From assembly GCF_003610995.1 (NCBI RefSeq), contig NZ_CP032543.1, positions 62,001-126,000 of the forward strand: DNA of 64,000 bases, in the 5' to 3' direction. Below, piece after piece: positions 18,089 through 26,268 of the stretch. The DNA is from Streptomyces griseus subsp. griseus. Its GTDB lineage: Bacteria > Actinomycetota > Actinomycetes > Streptomycetales > Streptomycetaceae. Each line of letters starts with the position of its first letter. Position 1 is the first letter of the stretch. The position numbers were made by a program, and so were the translations under genes. The notes beneath the pieces were generated by a model, which did no database searches, was not told the DNA's origin, and worked only from the letters and a program-made list of their open reading frames with translations.

Positions 18089-18419
18089 ACAGACCACGCC
18101 ACACGGCACTGTCCTGTAAGGAAAAGCCGTTCAGTGGTGCGTCCCGCCAGGCGGGAGCAGCGGCCGGACTCTCTTCACCGATGCCCGCCGGGCGGGAAAC
18201 GGCCCAGGCGTCCTCACTCTCCAGCAGCACCGCCAAGGAAGCACCGCTTCGTCGTGCCGCTCGGAGGACACCAGCCATGCCTACCTTCGAGACCTGCCAC
18301 ATCACGGCGGAGGGGCCAGCGCCTCCGCGTGTGCGGGAGGGCCTGGCCCCTGTCTCAGCGGCTGTGCCCGGGGGCTCACCCCGTGCGCAGGTCCTGCCAG
18401 CCTGTGAGCGGCATGATCC
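18089..18419. other. Gap without supported gene
   Basis: Between the relaxase remnant and the beta-flower remnant. No intact gene or structural element was seen. Confidence 0.4.
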
Positions 18420-18424
18420 GTCCG

Positions 18425-18675
18425 GGTCGCCCCGGGCGCCTGGGCGGCCCGGCCTTCCCAGGCGCCCCGGCCGCCCGACCTTGCTGTACCGCGGAGACCG
18501 GACTTCGCGGGCCAGACGGTCGCTCTCCAGGATGGAGCCTAGGCAGTCGCCGTAGAGAGGTGAACACCTTCTCGTCATTGCAGGGGCACCAACCGACCCA
18601 TTCGCAGTCCTCGTCCCAGACGTACTGGACGATCCGGAGGCGATCCAATCGCCGGAGGAGTCGAAGAGGTGCTGG
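18425..18675 (-). pseudogene. Remnant of a 4-fold beta-flower-type protein
   Basis: Three consecutive pieces of a recognisable small beta-rich protein lie in alternating frames: HLFDSSGDWIA, then QYVWDEDCEWVGWCPCND, then LYGDCLGSILESDRL followed by a Gly/Pro/Arg-rich tail. In Streptomyces this order (DSSGDWIAF, GRWVGWFPWDD, YLGTIVGDRL, then a Pro/Gly/Tyr-rich tail) is typical of one protein family. Two compensating frameshifts are needed to read it through, so it is not functional as sequenced. Confidence 0.55.
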
Positions 18676-18739
18676 GACTGGGTGGTTGTGGCCTTCGGTA
18701 GGTCCTTCGCTCCAGCCGCCGAGACCCAGGAGGCGATGT

Positions 18740-18805
18740 GCGATGAGCACCCGGTGCTCGCGCACGCGGTGCACTCCGCACCCGGTGCGCACCGAGTCCA
18801 GCCGG
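18740..18805. repeat. Dispersed repeat, copy A (partner at 32830-32896)
   Basis: About 65 bp beginning GAGCACCCGG and containing TGCACTCCGCACCC recurs at 32830-32896 with roughly 80 percent identity by eye. Neither copy lies in a recognised gene. Confidence 0.6.
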
Positions 18806-18905
18806 TGAGCACCGTAATGCGCACCATCGTCGACTCGGTGCGCTCCGTTCGGTGGACGTACTGCGCAGGGGGTGACGGTTGAAGACAGATGGCCGAGTAG
18901 CTGGC

Positions 18906-20420
18906 TCAGGTGGTGAGCAGTTCGGCGATCTCATTCGCAAGCTCCGGGCCGAGCGAGCCCCAGCCATCCTTGTAGCCGTAGACACTCCCCAGGCTGCGGG
19001 CGTCGTAGTCGCCGTTCAGGATGTCTATGTCGGTGGGGGTGATGAGCGCCGGGTGGGGGACACCGACGGCGCCCGAGACCTTCAGCAACTCCTTGCGCAG
19101 GGTGCGCAGGTACATCGCGGCCCGGACGCCCTTCGAGGGCGCGTCGATGCCGCGCGCCAGCCAGGGGTCCTGGGTGGCGATGCCGGTGGGGCACTTGTCG
19201 GTGTGACACTTCTGAGCCTGGATGCAGCCGATGGACAGCATCGCCTCACGGCCCACGTTGATCATGTCGACGCCGAGGGCGAACGCGACGACCGCGTTCT
19301 CGGGCAGGCCGAGCTTGCCGGAGCCGATGAAGGTGATGTCGTCGGTCAGGCCCCGCTCGGCGAACACACCGTAGACGCGGGAGAACCCCATGCGGAATGG
19401 CAGGGACACCGAGTCGGCGAAGATCAGGGGAGCCGCCCCGGTGCCGCCCTCGCCACCGTCGACGGTCACGAAGTCGACGCCTCGCTCGCCCCGCTCCATC
19501 AGGGTGGCGAGTTCCTCCCAGAAATCCATCTCCCCGATAGCGCTTTTGATCCCGACTGGCAACCCGGTCTCCGTGGCCAACAGTTCCACGAAGTCGAGCA
19601 TCGAGTCCACGTCGTGGAACGCGGTGTGCCGCGACGGCGAAGCGCAGTCCTCGCCTGCGGCAATCCCGCGGATCCCGGCAATCTCGTCGGTCACCTTTAC
19701 GCCCGGCAGCATGCCACCGAGCCCCGGCTTCGCGCCCTGCGAGAGCTTGATCTCAATCGCCTTGACGGGCGCGCCCGCAACCGTGGACTTGAGCTTGTCG
19801 AGGTTGAACGTCCCGTCCTCGTTGCGGCAGCCGAAGTACGACGTACCGATCTGGAGGACGAGGTCCCCGCCATTGAGGTGGTAGGGCGACAGGCCCCCCT
19901 CGCCGGTGTTCTGCATCGTCCCGGCCAGCGCCGCACCCTTGTTGAGCGCCGTGACGGCCGCGCCGGACAGCGAGCCGAAGCTCATCGCCGAGATGTTGAT
20001 GACGCTCGCCGGGCGGAACGCCTTGGCGCGGCCGCGCGGTCCGCCGAGCACCTTGGCCGAGGGCAACGCCGCCTGCGGGTCGCTCAGATCGGGCAGCACA
20101 CCGGCGAACGTACGCTGCTTCACGTAGGCATGACCCTGTATGTGCTCGATGTCGTTGTCGGTGCCGAACCCGAAGTAGTTGTTCTCGCCCTTCGCCGACG
20201 CGTAGATCCAGCTGCGCTGGTCACGGCTGAAGGGACGCTCCTCGTCGTTGGACGTCACGATGTACTGCCGTAGCTCGGGGCCGATCGTCTCCAGCACGTA
20301 CCTGGCGTGTCCCACCAGGGGGAAGTTCCTCAGCAGCGCGTGCTTCTTCTGCACGAGGTCTCGGGCGGCCACAAGCGCCAGCCCCGTGGCGGCTGCCACA
20401 CCTATGCTCCGTGCACGCAT
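18906..20420 (-). CDS. FMN-binding glutamate synthase-family protein
   Basis: 504 aa from ATG 20420 (GAGGA 9 bases upstream; a further ATG at 20465 lacks a good site). A membrane helix (SIGVAAATGLALVAA) opens the protein, followed by the FMN-binding TIM barrel of the GltS large-subunit type: ISAMSFGSLSGAAVTALNKG, NTGEGGLSPYH, EIKLSQGAKPGLGG, VTVDGGEGGTGAAPL. Near the C-terminus CIQAQKCHTDKCPTGIATQ supplies the 3Fe-4S cysteines. It lacks the amidotransferase domain, so it is one of the stand-alone archaeal-type GltS-like proteins whose substrate is uncertain. It lies downstream of an acetolactate-synthase-like gene on the same strand, 154 bases apart. Confidence 0.88.
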   Translation of the reverse strand: MRARSIGVAAATGLALVAARDLVQKKHALLRNFPLVGHARYVLETIGPELRQYIVTSNDEERPFSRDQRSWIYASAKGENNYFGFGTDNDIEHIQGHAYVKQRTFAGVLPDLSDPQAALPSAKVLGGPRGRAKAFRPASVINISAMSFGSLSGAAVTALNKGAALAGTMQNTGEGGLSPYHLNGGDLVLQIGTSYFGCRNEDGTFNLDKLKSTVAGAPVKAIEIKLSQGAKPGLGGMLPGVKVTDEIAGIRGIAAGEDCASPSRHTAFHDVDSMLDFVELLATETGLPVGIKSAIGEMDFWEELATLMERGERGVDFVTVDGGEGGTGAAPLIFADSVSLPFRMGFSRVYGVFAERGLTDDITFIGSGKLGLPENAVVAFALGVDMINVGREAMLSIGCIQAQKCHTDKCPTGIATQDPWLARGIDAPSKGVRAAMYLRTLRKELLKVSGAVGVPHPALITPTDIDILNGDYDARSLGSVYGYKDGWGSLGPELANEIAELLTT

Positions 20421-20574
20421 GACAAGAGTTCCTCTCCTCGACTGGCCAGACTTCACGGTGGCCATCTACCCCGCGCCGCAGAGATGCCACGCGATGCCGC
20501 AGGCTCGAAGGCACCGCCCCTGCGAGAGGGCCGCGGCGCGGCCCGTACGGGGGTCGGGCCGCGCCGCGGGCGGG

Positions 20575-22260
20575 TCAGAGCGCCGAGTCGAGGTGCCCGA
20601 GGTGCTCGATGAGGTTCATGTTCTCGGCGTAGTCCACCGGGCAATTGATGATTGACACTCCTGGGTCCGCCAGTGCCTCACGGAGCGTCGGCAGCAGGTC
20701 CCCAGCGGACTCTATGTGGTAGCCCTTCGCACCGAAGCTGCGGGCGTACTGGACGATGTCCGGGTTGCCGAAGTCGGTGTTGGAGTGTTCTCCCACCTCC
20801 AGGTCCATCTTCCACTTGATGAGCCCGTAGCCGTTGTCCTCCCAGATCAGCACGGTCAGCGGGATGTTCTCGCGAACCGCCGTCTCGATCTCCTGGGAGT
20901 GCATGAGGAACGAGCCGTCGCCGACAGCCGCCAACACCTTCGTCTGCGGCCTGGCGAGCTGAACCGCGAGCGCGCCGGGCAGCGAGAAGCCCATAGTGGA
21001 CAGGCCGTTGGAGATGAGGCAGGTGTTCGGCGCGTACGTCGGGTAGAGCCGGGCCATCCACATCTTCAGCGCGCCGGTGTCGACCAGCACGATGTCGTCG
21101 CGACCGAGCGCGGCGCGGGTGTCGGCGATGACGCGCTGCGGGGCGAGCGGCCAGCGCTCGTCCGCGGCGCCCTGCTCGAGTTCCTTGGCCAGCAGCGTGC
21201 GGATAGCCGCGGTGTCCTCGTCGTCGATGGTCCAGCGCAGGCCGTCGAGTTCGGTGGCGAGGGCGTCGAGGGAGGCGGAGATGTCGCCGATGATGCCAAC
21301 GTCGACCGAGTAGCTGTCGTCCACCTCTGCCGGGACGCGATGGATGTGGATGATCTTCTTGTCACCCTCCGGGTTTATCCGGGACGGGTCGAACTCCTGC
21401 AGCTCGTAGCCGACGGCGATGACGACATCGGCCTCCTCGAAGCCGAAGTTGGTGTAGTCGCGCCGCATGAAGCCGAACGTGCCGGTCGCACACGGGTGGT
21501 CGTCGGGCAGGACGCCCTTGCCGTGGAAGGTGGTCGCCGTCGACACATCGAGTGCGGTGGCGAACGCCGCCAGCGACTCCTCGGCGCCGCCGCGCGCCGC
21601 GCCGTGTCCGGCGAGGATCACCGGCCGGCGTGCCTCCCGCAGCAACTCCCCCGCCCGCTTGATCTGCTTCGGGGACGGTGCCTCGGGCTGCACGACGTTC
21701 CTGCGCAGCGGGCGCAGGTCCGAACCGTCCGTCGCCTCATCGACGTCCTCGGGCACGGCGAGGTAGACGGCGCCGGGCCGCTCGGACTCCGCGGTCTTGA
21801 AGGCGCGCCGCACCATCTCGGGGATGGCCTGGGTGGCCGGGACCTCCGCCGACCACTTCGTGACCGGGGCGAACATGCTCACCAGGTCCACGAACTGGTG
21901 GGACTCCTTGTAGTTGCGCTCCTTGCCGACCTGCGCGGTGATCGCGACAACGGGCGTGCTGTTCGTCATAGCGTCGGCGACGCCCAGCATCAGGTTGATC
22001 GCGCCGGGCCCCAGCGTCGCGGACATCACACCCGCCGAGCCGGTGAGCCGGCCGTGCATCTCCGCCATGAAGGACGCGGCCTGCTCGTGCCGGGTAAGGA
22101 CGTAGCGGATCTTCTCCGAGCGGGCGAGGGCATTGGTGAAACGGATGTTCTCCTCGCCGGGTACGCCGAACACCACCTCGACGCCCTCGTTCTCCAGGCA
22201 GCGAACCAGGAGTTCGGCCGCTCCGTCGGGGGTCTGCTTCCGGTGCTCGGCGTCGCTCAC
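20575..22260 (-). CDS. Acetolactate synthase-like ThDP enzyme (large subunit type)
   Basis: 561 aa. All three domains of the POX/ALS family are present: the N-terminal pyrimidine domain with catalytic Glu in TRHEQAASFMAEMHGRL, a central Rossmann domain, and the C-terminal ThDP/Mg site GDGSFLMHSQEIET followed by EDNGYG. It should condense pyruvate into acetolactate or perform a related decarboxylation/ligation. The sequence is closer to catabolic, regulatory-subunit-free forms (AlsS-like) than to biosynthetic IlvB; no small subunit gene is adjacent. The GTG start has AGGAGAGG upstream. Operon-like with the FMN protein. Confidence 0.85.
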   Translation of the reverse strand: MSDAEHRKQTPDGAAELLVRCLENEGVEVVFGVPGEENIRFTNALARSEKIRYVLTRHEQAASFMAEMHGRLTGSAGVMSATLGPGAINLMLGVADAMTNSTPVVAITAQVGKERNYKESHQFVDLVSMFAPVTKWSAEVPATQAIPEMVRRAFKTAESERPGAVYLAVPEDVDEATDGSDLRPLRRNVVQPEAPSPKQIKRAGELLREARRPVILAGHGAARGGAEESLAAFATALDVSTATTFHGKGVLPDDHPCATGTFGFMRRDYTNFGFEEADVVIAVGYELQEFDPSRINPEGDKKIIHIHRVPAEVDDSYSVDVGIIGDISASLDALATELDGLRWTIDDEDTAAIRTLLAKELEQGAADERWPLAPQRVIADTRAALGRDDIVLVDTGALKMWMARLYPTYAPNTCLISNGLSTMGFSLPGALAVQLARPQTKVLAAVGDGSFLMHSQEIETAVRENIPLTVLIWEDNGYGLIKWKMDLEVGEHSNTDFGNPDIVQYARSFGAKGYHIESAGDLLPTLREALADPGVSIINCPVDYAENMNLIEHLGHLDSAL

Positions 22261-22417
22261 GCTGGTCGTTTCCTCTCCTGCGATTCAGCCGCGCCGATGG
22301 GCGGACCGGTCAGCCGCCTACCCCGGCCGGCTGGCCGGACGCCTGCGGGCCAGGGCTAAAAGAGCTCTGTTGGACCCGGGGGCGCGCCGTCCGGGCCTTC
22401 GGTGACAGCTCCCCGGT

Positions 22418-22450
22418 CCCGTCGATGCTGAGAGGCTCAGCATCGACGGG
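22418..22450. terminator. Strong hairpin terminator
   Basis: A perfect 15-bp stem (CCCGTCGATGCTGAG against its complement) closes a 3-base loop. It lies 13 bases beyond the stop of the interrupted gene at 22463, supporting that gene as real. Confidence 0.8.
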
Positions 22451-22462
22451 AGGCGACGAGGA

Positions 22463-22807
22463 TCAGGGGCCGACCCCCTTTACGTGGACCGCGCCTCCAT
22501 AGGTGTGTGCGTCCGCCTTCCCCACATCGAACCCGGCTGACGCGAGAATTTGCAGGACTGCGTCCCGCATGCAGTTCTGCACGGTTTCGTAGTGGCGAAT
22601 CGCGTAGGGCAGGTTCGTGGGATCAACTCCGATTTCCAGAATGTTCGCCGCTGCGGTCGCGAGGCCTTCCTGCATGCGCCATTCCACGAGAACACCGCCA
22701 TCGGCGAGAGATTCCACTAGAACATTCGCACCGGGCGCATCTTGCGAGGTTCCCTGGAAGGCAGGAAGACCTGCCTGGGTCAAGGCATCACAGGCTCTGT
22801 CGGCTAG
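22463..22807 (-). pseudogene. 3' part of a gene interrupted by the IS element
   Basis: In the original gene this frame continued from a start at 24202. It reads LADRACDALTQAGLPAFQG, VLVEWRMQEGLATAAANIL, YAIRHYETVQNCMRDAVLQI and ends AVHVKGVGP at 22463. Joining it to the fragment at 24133-24202 across one copy of CTAG restores a continuous 136-aa protein. The composition is natural, with a helix-rich C-terminus; no family was recognised. As it stands, only a TTG at 22783 could start this part. Confidence 0.8.
22804..22807. repeat. Target-site duplication CTAG, left copy
   Basis: The second copy is at 24133-24136. Together they define the exact insertion site of the transposon in the 136-aa gene. 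Confidence 0.8.
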
Positions 22808-22900
22808 GCCGTTTCCTTCGGATCACCTTCAACGGCCTTGTCTGGCCTGGATACGGTGACGCCATGACGACAATCCTGCGGCACCCCCCGACCCTGATTC

Positions 22901-23236
22901 ATGTGGGATTGGTGGGCAGTGGACGCTCACGGCTTCCTCGTACAGTTCAGTGGCGGGCCTGCTCCTGAGCACCTGCTGGTGCATGTGGATCGTGTCGACG
23001 CTGCGGCTGCGTGGGCCGAGGAGAACTGTCCGGCATGGTTCAACGATGCTCCCCCATCGCTTCACGCCTTCAGCTGCAATGGCGAGCTGCCGGTCTACAC
23101 CCGCAACAGCGTCCCGGACTCCCCGTTGCAGCTGTGCGACGCCCCGGCAGCCATCGCAGACCTTGCGGCCCTGGTTGAACTGCACAAGGCAGTGGGAGAC
23201 ACCTGGACGGTGTACCTCGACGAAGGATGGGTCTAG
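22901..23236 (+). CDS. Passenger protein of the IS, unrecognised (111 aa)
   Basis: ATG 22901 follows directly after an in-frame stop, so this is the first possible start; no ribosome site is visible. The product starts MWDWWAVDAHGFLVQFSGG and includes RVDAAAAWAEENCPAWF, SLHAFSCNGELPVY and WTVYLDEGWV at its end. It is acidic, Trp-rich and soluble, with mixed strand and helix. It faces the transposase tail to tail, ending 14 bases before the transposase stop. It has no similarity I recognise to resistance, regulatory or toxin families. Its position inside the terminal repeats means it moves with the element. Confidence 0.7.
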   Translation: MWDWWAVDAHGFLVQFSGGPAPEHLLVHVDRVDAAAAWAEENCPAWFNDAPPSLHAFSCNGELPVYTRNSVPDSPLQLCDAPAAIADLAALVELHKAVGDTWTVYLDEGWV

Positions 23237-23250
23237 GCACCCGGCTGCAG

Positions 23251-24095
23251 TCACCTGGCTGACCAGATGAAGATGGCGGCGATGTGGAGTCCGGCGAGGT
23301 AGACGGTGGCGGTCTTGTCATAGCGGGTGGCCAGACCGCGCCACTGCTTGATCCTGTTGATGCACCGCTCGACGGTGTTGCGCTGCTTGTATGCCTCGCG
23401 GTCGAAGGCCGGCGGACGGCCACCGAGCCGGCCGAGTCGCTTACGGTTCGCGGCCTGGTCAGCGGGCTGCGGGATCACGGCCCGGATCCCGCGCTGCCGC
23501 AGATGGGTACGGATCGCGCGGGACGAGTAAGCCTTGTCGGCCAGGACAACATCCGGGGTGATCCGGGTCCGACCGATCGACCGCGGCACCCGTAACTGGG
23601 CCATGACCGCGGGGAACGAGGGCGCGTCACCGGCCTGACCAGGGGTGAGGACGAACGCGAGCGGGCGGCAACGGCTGTCCGCGGCGAGGTGGATCTTCGT
23701 GGTCAGGCCGCCGCGGGACCGTCCGAGGGCATGATCGTCCGGCTCGTCGACCAGGGCCCCTTTTGACGGGCCCCGGCGGCGTGCTGATGCGCGCGGACGA
23801 TCGTGGAGTCGACCGCGACGACCCAGTCCAGGTCGCCTTCGGCGTCGGCCTGGGCGAGCAGGGTGGTGAAGACCTTTTCCCAGGTGCCGTCAGCCGCCCA
23901 CTTCCGCAGACGGTTGTGGGCGCCCTTCCACGACCCGAAGTGCTCGGGCAGGTCCATCCAGGGCGTCCCGGTGCGGTACTTGAACGCGATCGCGTCGATC
24001 ACCTGCCGGTGATCACGCCACCGCCCACCCCGCCGAGGTGTCCGGTCCGGCAGCAACGGCTCGATCCTCGCCCACTGGGCGTCAGTCAACGACAC
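23251..24095 (-). CDS. IS5-family transposase made by -1 frameshifting
   Basis: The first frame runs from GTG 24095 (MSLTDAQWARIEPLLPDR) to a stop at 23703; the conserved sequence moves to the -1 frame near the run AAAAGGGG (23764-23757) and reads on to 23251. DDE residues lie in VVAVDSTIVRAHQHAAG, VVLADKAYSSRAIR and NTVERCINRIKQWRGLATRY. Every conserved block is intact, so the shift looks programmed rather than a lesion. It is the only transposase in the 1,325-bp element and should act on its 22-bp ends. Confidence 0.85.
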
Positions 24096-24132
24096 ACATC
24101 AACCAACGATCAGATGATCCGAAGGAAACGGC

Positions 24133-24202
24133 CTAGTTCCTTGCGCCGGTCCATGACATCACGCGTGGCTGTCGGCGGTAGATCGAATCCGTGCTGGCTC
24201 AT
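24133..24202 (-). pseudogene. 5' part of the gene interrupted by the IS element
   Basis: ATG 24202 is followed by SQHGFDLPPTATRD and VMDRRKEL, after which the IS begins. The frame rejoins the segment 22463-22807 through CTAG. A Shine-Dalgarno-like AGGAG sits about 10 bases before the ATG. The gene overlaps the end of the small upstream gene (24159-24431), suggesting coupling. Confidence 0.75.
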
Positions 24203-24431
24203 GTGTCTCCATCTCCTGCTGCTGCACGTCTGCCGATGACCGCGCCACGCGACCACCGGCAGCCTGCATGACGTACTTCGCCAGAAGTCGCTTGGCCGCG
24301 CTTTCGACGGGCAGCGCCAAGGCCGTCGCGGCGGAGGCGGCGTCACCGCCGGCTCCGTCAACCGCTACCGGCGTGGCGCCCGCAGGCACGCCCGCGCCGA
24401 GGCCGCCGCGAAGCCTGTCAGCCAACTCCAT
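24159..24431 (-). CDS. Small protein (90 aa), unrecognised
   Basis: ATG 24431 has GGGGGAGA 7 bases upstream, a good ribosome site. The product starts MELADRLRGGLGAGV, has the helix ALPVESAAKRLLAKYVMQA and a polar tail. Its end overlaps the start of the interrupted 136-aa gene by 44 bases in another frame, which is unusual but possible for a coupled pair. Both small genes are read toward the terminator at 22418-22450, so they once formed a two-gene transcript. Confidence 0.55.
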   Translation of the reverse strand: MELADRLRGGLGAGVPAGATPVAVDGAGGDAASAATALALPVESAAKRLLAKYVMQAAGGRVARSSADVQQQEMETHEPARIRSTADSHA

Positions 24432-24569
24432 GGGCGCATCTCCCCCCACAACGGGGAGGCGGGCGGTCTCCTCGTGCCCGAGAACCTGTGGCGGCTGGAC
24501 ACCGCCCTGCTGCCGGACGGGACCCGGCAGGGACAGGCCGTTCGGCGTTTGCCGGCTTTCCTGCCTTGC

Positions 24570-25568
24570 TCAGGGTCGTGCCGGTTGCACGGTCTCCTCC
24601 CCGTCCGGCGGGAGCACGGGTTCCGACTCGGTTCCGGCACCGGGCTTGGTCCCGACCGGACGTGACGGTGCGGTGCGGGTCAGCAGTACGCCACTGACGA
24701 TCAGTAGCGCGCCCACCATGGTGTTCCAACCCAACGACTCGTTCAGGAAGAACACTCCGACGATCGCCGCCCACAACGGGGTCAGATACGCAACCGTGGA
24801 GGCGACCGTCGAGCCGACGGCGCGCACCACCGACAGATTCCACATGTACGCCAGCCCGGTGCCCACAGCGCCGAGCACCACCATGGCGGCCATCGGCCCC
24901 TTCCCACCCCAAGTTGGTGCGCCACTCAACAGTGGCGCGACCAGAGCGAGTTCGAGGGCCGCCCAGCTGACCTGAATGGCGGTCAGGGTTATCGCGGGGA
25001 TGTCTTCGCCGGACAGGTAGCGGCGGGTGTAGGTGTAGCCCAGTCCGTAGGAGGCGGTGGCGGCCAGGCAGATCACGCTCCCTTTCATCAGCGAGGATTG
25101 CCCGCTTGACCACACACCGAGCACCACCAGGGCGCCGCACAGGCCGGTGGCGATGCCGAGCAGCCGTCGCAGGTTCGGCTTCTCGTCCGGCAGCATGACC
25201 AATACCCAGACCAGGGTGAACAGGGGAATGGTGGAGTTCCACACCCCGGCCGTGACGGAGTCGATGTACTGCTCGCCCCAGGCGAACAGGGTGAAGGGGA
25301 AGGCATTCAGCACCGTCCCTACCACCAGGGCGTGCCCCCATACCCGCAGGTCACGCGGCATTCCCAGCCGCCGCACCAGAACCAGGCCCCACAGCACCAG
25401 GGCTCCGAAGAAGCACCGCCAGAAGGCGACCCAACCCGGTTCGATACCGGCTTCGACACCGATCTTGATGAGCGCGAACCCGGACCCCCAGATCATCGAG
25501 CAGATGACGAACTGAGGTACCCACGACTTGGCCGGTACAGCGGATAAGGCGTTTACGGAGCCTGCCAC
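24570..25568 (-). CDS. EamA/DMT-family transporter
   Basis: 332 aa with ten hydrophobic segments arranged as two EamA repeats (first from VPQFVICSMIWGSGFALIKIG, second from GSVICLAATASYGLGYTYT). The C-terminal motif VAYLTPLWAAIVGVFFLNE is the conserved end of this family. It should export a small metabolite, drug or amino acid from the membrane. GTG 25568 is preceded by AAAGGA at 6 bases. The charged, Pro-rich tail (last 35 residues) is cytoplasmic. Two tandem 14-bp repeats lie 60-90 bases upstream of the start. Confidence 0.88.
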   Translation of the reverse strand: MAGSVNALSAVPAKSWVPQFVICSMIWGSGFALIKIGVEAGIEPGWVAFWRCFFGALVLWGLVLVRRLGMPRDLRVWGHALVVGTVLNAFPFTLFAWGEQYIDSVTAGVWNSTIPLFTLVWVLVMLPDEKPNLRRLLGIATGLCGALVVLGVWSSGQSSLMKGSVICLAATASYGLGYTYTRRYLSGEDIPAITLTAIQVSWAALELALVAPLLSGAPTWGGKGPMAAMVVLGAVGTGLAYMWNLSVVRAVGSTVASTVAYLTPLWAAIVGVFFLNESLGWNTMVGALLIVSGVLLTRTAPSRPVGTKPGAGTESEPVLPPDGEETVQPARP

Positions 25569-25628
25569 TTCGAGTCCTTTCGATGGGGGTGCGTTTCTTG
25601 CATTGCGCTTTTCGTCATGCGTTTCTTT

Positions 25629-25656
25629 TCGTGCGATTCATGTCGTGCGATTCATG
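25629..25656. repeat. Tandem 14-bp direct repeat upstream of the transporter
   Basis: TCGTGCGATTCATG occurs twice, head to tail. A shorter element (GCGTTTCTT) is also duplicated nearby. The position, just upstream of the transporter start at 25568, fits a regulator site; a simple slippage duplication is the alternative. Confidence 0.6.
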
Positions 25657-25663
25657 GAGTCGA

Positions 25664-25882
25664 TCACGTCTCCGTGGTGCGCCCGGCCTCAGCCGAGGCG
25701 AAAGCGCGCACCAGAGGACAGGGCCAGGAGGTATCGTCGGCCACTTCGGGCTGGAACACGATGTACAGGAGGAACCAATACCCCGGCAGTTCGGCGATGT
25801 AGGGGGGGGCGTCGTCGTGACCGATGAAGCGTATCCCGTGGTCGGGCAGGGTTCCGGCATACCGAGGATCCGGAGCGTGCAT
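25664..25882 (-). CDS. Small protein or gene fragment (72 aa)
   Basis: ATG 25882, no ribosome site visible. The product (MHAPDPRYAGTLPDHGIRF, YIAELPGYWFLLYIVF) has natural composition and GC-rich third positions throughout, so it is or was translated. An in-frame stop lies just before the ATG. It may be the surviving end of a longer gene. No family was recognised. Confidence 0.45.
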   Translation of the reverse strand: MHAPDPRYAGTLPDHGIRFIGHDDAPPYIAELPGYWFLLYIVFQPEVADDTSWPCPLVRAFASAEAGRTTET

Positions 25883-25940
25883 GCGCTAGGCGCTGTCGTC
25901 GAAGAGACTTTGCCACGGCGGTGCCGCCATCAGACAGGTT

Positions 25941-26249
25941 GTGCTGATGGGACACCCCTCCGTCGACGTGCGCGCTTCCCTTTGGCTCTTCGCCTTCTAC
26001 TTGGCGAACGGCACTACCGACGTCGAACTGCTCGACGGGTTTGGTTACCGGCCCGCTCTCTTTCAGTTCGGTTCGCCGTTGGAGCAGGTCTTCGCGATCT
26101 ACGGCAATATGTTGCAAGTCGATACAAACGGAGAGGTGCTGAACGACGGGGTTGCGCAGTACCGCGCCTCACAGTGGATCCGCAGCTGTTGCGACTCGAC
26201 CTATGTGGCTGAGCCGCCGTTTCAGGCTTGGGAGACCGAACTCCATTGA
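25941..26249 (+). CDS. Small cytoplasmic protein resembling DUF7677
   Basis: 102 aa (or 100 from the ATG at 25947). Pattern: VRASLWLFAFYLANGT, then SPLEQVFAIYGNMLQVD, GVAQYRASQWIRSCCD and the C-terminal VAEPPFQAWETELH. This order is, as far as I can recall, that of the small Streptomyces DUF7677 family of unknown function; the assignment is from memory of the motif. The N-terminus may be shortened. It lies between a decayed fragment and an IS remnant. Confidence 0.6.
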   Translation: MLMGHPSVDVRASLWLFAFYLANGTTDVELLDGFGYRPALFQFGSPLEQVFAIYGNMLQVDTNGEVLNDGVAQYRASQWIRSCCDSTYVAEPPFQAWETELH

Positions 26250-26268
26250 CCATGAGCGAGCCAGCAGA

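Larger units (their letters stand above)
22808..24132 (-). mobile_element. IS5-type transposon of 1,325 bp carrying an extra gene
   Basis: With the CTAG duplication, both termini match as a perfect 22-bp inverted repeat (22804-22825 and 24115-24136; core GGCCGTTTCCTTCGG). Its borders are confirmed independently because the host reading frame resumes exactly at CTAG on both sides. Inside are a two-frame IS5 transposase read leftward and a separate 111-aa gene read rightward. The usual size for this group is about 850-900 bp; the additional 450 bp is the passenger. No second terminal repeat is visible between the transposase end and the passenger gene. Confidence 0.85.

Noticed and set aside
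23225..23260. Possible internal left end of the 22.8-24.1 kb IS near CTAGGC at 23229
   Set aside because: Only six bases match the terminal repeat, against 22 at 22804. The restored host frame fixes the end at 22804-22807.
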